The notes under the pieces are model-generated. The model was not told the origin of the DNA. It saw only the letters and a program-made list of their open reading frames with translations, and did not search any database. From Streptomyces oryzae (GTDB lineage: Bacteria; Actinomycetota; Actinomycetes; Streptomycetales; Streptomycetaceae), in contig NZ_JADKMA010000066.1 in the NCBI RefSeq assembly GCF_017676365.1, forward strand, positions 1 to 33,900: a stretch of 33,900 nucleotides of DNA, read 5' to 3'. This document shows positions 30,545 to 33,900 of this stretch, one piece after another. The position numbers and the translations under genes are program-made. Position 1 is the first letter of the stretch. Each line of letters begins with the position of its first letter.

Positions 30545-31873
30545 ATGCGTACGACCAGCAAGAGAACCAAGCGGAGCCCACTCCGCAGCCGGCCCGTCAC
30601 CTACGGCCTCGCGGCCGTGCTGGGGGCGGGCTTACTCGCCGGGTGCGCCGAGGACAGCGGCGGCTCCGACAGCGGCGACGGCAAGACCACCGTTTCGGTG
30701 GGGGTGTTCGGTGTCTTCGGCTACAAACAGGCCGGACTCTACGACGAGTACGAGAAGCTCCACCCGGACATCCGGATCAAGGAGAACTCGACAGAGCGCA
30801 ACGAGGACTACTACCCGGCCCTGCTCAACCATCTCTCCGCCCGCAGCGGTCTGAGCGACATCCAGGCCGTCGAGGTCGACAACATCAACGAGATCGCCGG
30901 CCTGCACGCGGACAGGCTCGTGGACATGGCCAAGGTCGAGGGCGTCCGCAAGTCCGACTGGCTGGACTGGAAATGGAACCAGGCCAAGGCCGAGGGGGGC
31001 CAGGTCGTCGGTCTGGGCACGGACATCGGCCCGATGGGCGTCTGCTACCGCAAGGACCTGTTCAAAAAGGCGGGCCTGCCCACCGACCGGGAAGCGGTCG
31101 GCAAGCTGTGGGCGGGCGACTGGGAGAAGTACGTCGAGACGGGCGAGAAGTACATGAAGTCGGCGCCCAAGGGCACCGCGTTCACCGACGGCGCCGCCGG
31201 TCTCTACAACGGAGCCGTCTCCAGCTACCCGGTCAAGTACTACAACGCCGACGGCAAGCTGGTCTACAAGAAGAGCAAGGGCGTCCGCGAGTCCTGGGAC
31301 CTGGCCATGCGCGCCATCAAGGGCAAGATGACCGGCAGGCTCAAGCAGTTCGACAAGGAGTGGGACCAGGCGTACGCCAACGGCGACTTCGCCAGCGTCG
31401 TCTGCCCGCCCTGGATGCTCGGCTACATCAAGGAGAAGGCCGGCGACAAGGGCGCCGGCAAGTGGGATGTGGCGGCGGCGCCGAAGCCCGCCAACTGGGG
31501 CGGCTCGTTCCTGACCGTCCCCAAGGGCGGCAAGCACGAGAAGGAGGCCGTCGAGCTGGCCAAGTGGCTCACCGCGCCGAAGCAGCAGGCCAAGCTGTTC
31601 GAGAAGCAGGCCAGCTTCCCCAGTTCGCAGGCCGCCTACGCGCTGCCCGAGGTCAAGGACGCCAAGCACCCGTACTTCGGCAAGGCGCCGATCGGGAAGA
31701 TCTTCTCCAAGGCGGCCAAGGGCATCCCCACCATCCCGCTCGGCCCCAAGGACCAGGTCATCAAGACGACCATCTCCGACATCGGCATCCTCCAGGTCGA
31801 ACAGCAGGGCAAGAAGCCCGAGGACGGCTGGAACGCCGCGGTGAAGAAGATCGATGACGTCGTCGAGGACTGA
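30545..31873 (+). CDS. cebE: CebE-type cello-oligosaccharide-binding lipoprotein
   Basis: A 442-residue lipoprotein. The signal peptide has basic residues, a hydrophobic stretch and the lipobox LLAGC with Cys34. The mature part is an extracellular solute-binding protein of the MalE-like family: TTVSVGVFGVFGYKQAGLYDEYEKLHPDIRIKENSTERNEDYYPALL, IQAVEVDNINEIAG, VGLGTDIGPMGVCYRKDLFKKAGLPTDRE, WDVAAAPKPANWGG. This strongly recalls CebE of other streptomycetes, which binds cellobiose and cellotriose for the CebFG-MsiK importer. GGGAGGG lies 11 bases before the ATG. It is the first gene of the operon and overlaps cebF by 20 bp. Confidence 0.88.
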   Translation: MRTTSKRTKRSPLRSRPVTYGLAAVLGAGLLAGCAEDSGGSDSGDGKTTVSVGVFGVFGYKQAGLYDEYEKLHPDIRIKENSTERNEDYYPALLNHLSARSGLSDIQAVEVDNINEIAGLHADRLVDMAKVEGVRKSDWLDWKWNQAKAEGGQVVGLGTDIGPMGVCYRKDLFKKAGLPTDREAVGKLWAGDWEKYVETGEKYMKSAPKGTAFTDGAAGLYNGAVSSYPVKYYNADGKLVYKKSKGVRESWDLAMRAIKGKMTGRLKQFDKEWDQAYANGDFASVVCPPWMLGYIKEKAGDKGAGKWDVAAAPKPANWGGSFLTVPKGGKHEKEAVELAKWLTAPKQQAKLFEKQASFPSSQAAYALPEVKDAKHPYFGKAPIGKIFSKAAKGIPTIPLGPKDQVIKTTISDIGILQVEQQGKKPEDGWNAAVKKIDDVVED

Positions 31874-32846
31874 GCCCCTCCCCCGCGTCGGGGCAGCCGG
31901 GCGTCCCCGGCCGGCCGACGGCGACCGCGAGCGCTCCACCGAGCGCCGCGGACGCCGCCGCCACCGGTGGGACGCCCGGTGGAGCCCTTACGCCTTCATC
32001 GCACCGTTCTTCGTCTTCTTCGCCGCCTTCGGGCTCTTCCCGCTGCTGTACACGGGCTGGGCCTCGCTGCACCGGGTCTCGCTGCACGACCCCACGCACA
32101 TGGAGTGGGTGGGGATGCGGAACTTCTCCCGGCTGCTGGAGGACGATTTCTTCTGGAACGCCCTCCAGAACACGCTCACCATCGGCGTGCTGTCGACGGT
32201 GCCGCAGCTGTTGATGGCACTGGGCCTGGCCCATCTGCTGAACTACAAGCTCCGCGGGTCGACGTTCTTCCGCGTCGCCATGCTCACCCCGTACGCCACC
32301 TCGGTCGCCGCCGCGACGCTGGTGTTCACGATGCTGTTCGGCCGTGACTACGGGATGATCAACTGGGGGCTGGGCCTGGTCGGTGTCGAGCATATCGACT
32401 GGGAGAACGGCACCTGGACCTCGCAGCTGGCCGTCTCCTCCATCGTCATCTGGCGGTGGACCGGCTACAACGCGCTGATCTACCTCGCCGCCATGCAGGC
32501 CGTTCCTGACGACCTGTACGAGTCGGCGGCGCTGGACGGTGCCAACCGCTGGCAGCAGTTCCTGCACGTCACCATCCCCTCGCTGCGGCCGACGATCCTG
32601 TTCACGGTGGTCGTCTCCACCATCGGGGCCACCCAGCTCTTCGGTGAGCCACTGCTGTTCGGCGGCTCGCAGACCGGTGGCGGCTCGCACCAGTACCAGA
32701 CGCTGGGGCTGTATCTGTACGAACAGGGCTGGTTCGACTTCCAGCTCGGCCGGGCGTCCGCCATCGCCTGGACGATGTTCCTGATCCTCATTGTGATCGG
32801 CCTGCTGAACTGGCTGATCGCCCGACGTCTCAACAAGACCCACTGA
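31854..32846 (+). CDS. cebF: CebF-type sugar ABC permease
   Basis: 330 residues with about six membrane helices after a hydrophilic, Arg-rich N-terminus of 45 residues (WDARWSPYAFIAPFFVFFAAFGLFPLLYTGW starts helix 1). The EAA loop that contacts the ATPase is YESAALDGANRWQQFLHVTIPSLRPTILF, near residues 222-250. It forms a heterodimeric channel with the following permease and takes substrate from CebE. The ATPase (MsiK, shared by several importers in this group) is not encoded here, which is normal. The ATG lies inside the last codons of cebE, so translation is coupled. Confidence 0.88.
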   Translation: MTSSRTEPLPRVGAAGRPRPADGDRERSTERRGRRRHRWDARWSPYAFIAPFFVFFAAFGLFPLLYTGWASLHRVSLHDPTHMEWVGMRNFSRLLEDDFFWNALQNTLTIGVLSTVPQLLMALGLAHLLNYKLRGSTFFRVAMLTPYATSVAAATLVFTMLFGRDYGMINWGLGLVGVEHIDWENGTWTSQLAVSSIVIWRWTGYNALIYLAAMQAVPDDLYESAALDGANRWQQFLHVTIPSLRPTILFTVVVSTIGATQLFGEPLLFGGSQTGGGSHQYQTLGLYLYEQGWFDFQLGRASAIAWTMFLILIVIGLLNWLIARRLNKTH

Positions 32847-32858
32847 AGGGGGCGGGAC

Positions 32859-33824
32859 ATGCTGCCGACCACGGCCCAGCGCCGCACCCGTACGGCTGCT
32901 GCGACGGCCACTGCTCCGGCCGCCGGGAGCGCAGCGGGACAGGGCGCCCGCGAGCCCGGCGGGCCTGCGTCCCGCCGGGCCACCCGCAGGGCGGGCAGCG
33001 CCGGCCGGCACCTGCACGCGGGGCGGATCACCTACGGCATCCTGCTGCTGTTCACGGCGGGTTCGCTCTTCCCGCTGATCTGGACGGCCATCGCCGCCTC
33101 GCGCGACAACCAGCGGCTGGCCGAGACCCCGCCGCCGTTCTGGTTCGGCGGCAATCTGTTCGCCAACATGACCACCGCGTGGCAGGACGCCAACATGGGC
33201 AAGGCGCTGCTCAACACCACGTTCGTGGCGGGCAGTATCGCGCTGAGCACCGTCCTGTTCGCGACCCTCGCCGGATACGCCTTCGCCAAGCTGCGCTTCC
33301 GCGCGAAGAACGCGCTGCTGATGATGGTGATCGGCACGATGATGGTGCCGCCGCAGCTCAGCGTCGTACCGCTGTTCATGGCGATCGCCGAACTGGAGTG
33401 GACCAACCAGCTCCAGGCGGTGATCCTGCCGATGATGGTCAACGCGTTCGGTGTCTTCTTCATGCGGCAGTACCTGGTCAACGCGCTGCCGACCGAACTG
33501 ATCGAGGCCGCGCGGGTGGACGGCGCGCACAGCCTGCGCATCGTGTGGCACGTCGTCTTCCCCGTGGCGCGGCCCGCGATGGCCGTGCTGGGGATGCTGA
33601 CGTTCGTGCTGGCCTGGAACGAGTTCTTCTGGCCGATCATCGCGCTGACCCAGGACAACCCCACGGTCCAGGTCGCCCTGACCGGTCTCGGCCGCGGGTA
33701 CATCCCCGACGAGTCCGTCATCATGGCCGGCGCCCTGCTGGGCACGCTGCCGCTGCTGGTCGCCTTCGCCCTGTTCGGCAAGCAGATCGTCGGCGGCGTC
33801 ATGCAAGGAGCCGTCAAGGGCTGA
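32859..33824 (+). CDS. cebG: CebG-type sugar ABC permease
   Basis: 321 residues with six membrane helices; the first is GRITYGILLLFTAGSLFPLIWTAIAAS (about residues 55-81) after a Thr/Ala/Arg-rich lead. The EAA loop is LIEAARVDGAHSLRIVWHVVFPVARPAM (near 212-240). FGGNLFANMTTAWQDANMGKALLNTTFVAG is the usual periplasmic loop after helix 1 in MalG-like permeases. It is the partner of cebF, 12 bp downstream, with a GGGGGCGGGAC ribosome-binding region before the ATG. A family-1 beta-glucosidase gene often follows this operon. Confidence 0.88.
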   Translation: MLPTTAQRRTRTAAATATAPAAGSAAGQGAREPGGPASRRATRRAGSAGRHLHAGRITYGILLLFTAGSLFPLIWTAIAASRDNQRLAETPPPFWFGGNLFANMTTAWQDANMGKALLNTTFVAGSIALSTVLFATLAGYAFAKLRFRAKNALLMMVIGTMMVPPQLSVVPLFMAIAELEWTNQLQAVILPMMVNAFGVFFMRQYLVNALPTELIEAARVDGAHSLRIVWHVVFPVARPAMAVLGMLTFVLAWNEFFWPIIALTQDNPTVQVALTGLGRGYIPDESVIMAGALLGTLPLLVAFALFGKQIVGGVMQGAVKG

Positions 33825-33900
33825 CCGGATCCCGTGCGGTCCGGGGCGTGGGACCCGGTGCCGCACGGACCGGAGCCGTGAGGGAGACCGTGTGGGGCGG
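33825..33900 (+). other. Downstream flank of cebG, cut by window edge
   Basis: GTGCGGTCCG (33834-33843) can pair in part with TGCCGCACGGACCGG further on, which could end or attenuate the ceb transcript. A GTG behind GGGAGACC at the very end could start a gene; the visible codons are too few to judge. Confidence 0.3.

Noticed and set aside
31761..33866. A 701-codon open frame on the minus strand
   Set aside because: It is the complement of cebF and cebG; the product is Gln/Arg/Asp-rich with no domain.
33872..33900. Start of a beta-glucosidase gene after cebG
   Set aside because: Only a few codons would be visible after the last GTG, and they do not match the usual N-terminus of that enzyme.

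Overview
The window is high-GC actinobacterial chromosome and most likely comes from a Streptomyces. Codon third positions are strongly G/C. GTG and TTG starts are common. Several genes look leaderless (TANNNT, then 6-8 nt, then the start codon). Recognisable actinobacterial features include a CebR/CebEFG cello-oligosaccharide system, a Zur-box-controlled zinc-free L32 with a CobW GTPase, an actinobacterial HelD, DUF4259, DUF5996 and a TIGR00027-type methyltransferase. No tRNA, rRNA or CRISPR array was seen.

Positions 1-4340 are a graveyard of insertion sequences. After the end of a VOC-fold protein come a decayed PPOX (pyridoxamine-phosphate-oxidase-like) fragment, an IS630 transposase remnant and an IS5-type remnant. 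Next is a TA-flanked IS630-type cassette (1204-2930). It holds a transposase whose catalytic domain has been cleanly deleted and, in the opposite direction, an intact alpha/beta-hydrolase. That hydrolase is preceded by direct repeats with 11-bp spacing, arranged like a SARP activator site. A decayed IS701-family element (2934-4336, CTAG target duplication) sits directly against the cassette. Both insertions fall on the stop codon of the next gene without changing its protein.

Positions 4337-10842 run on the minus strand: a Tat-exported alginate-lyase-fold polysaccharide lyase, a Tat-exported GH43 glycosidase (each with a CGAAA-n-TTTCG dyad 80-90 bp upstream), a HelD-type helicase, a structured low-GC intergenic region, and the operon rpmF2-cobW behind a Zur box.

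Positions 10933-30000 are ordinary chromosomal genes: DUF4259, a YncE-like beta-propeller, an aldo/keto reductase, a TIGR00027 methyltransferase, an MFS exporter, a CDF metal exporter, a flavin reductase divergent from a winged-helix regulator, an SGNH hydrolase divergent from a spermidine-synthase-fold protein, a TetR regulator divergent from a small membrane protein, DUF1059, a GNAT acetyltransferase, a membrane-anchored XRE protein with a lectin-like exterior domain, a frameshifted DinB/DUF664 gene, a HIT-type protein, a zinc-ribbon protein, DUF5996, a cytoplasmic-looking type-1 substrate-binding protein, and a Gly/Cys-rich small membrane protein.

Positions 29195-33824 hold cebR divergent from cebEFG, with one perfect and one near-perfect CebR box between them. 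The window ends before the beta-glucosidase gene that often follows.

The best candidates for something new are the hydrolase-carrying IS630-type cassette with its SARP-like promoter, the XRE-transmembrane-lectin protein, and the structured leader/terminator cluster upstream of helD.
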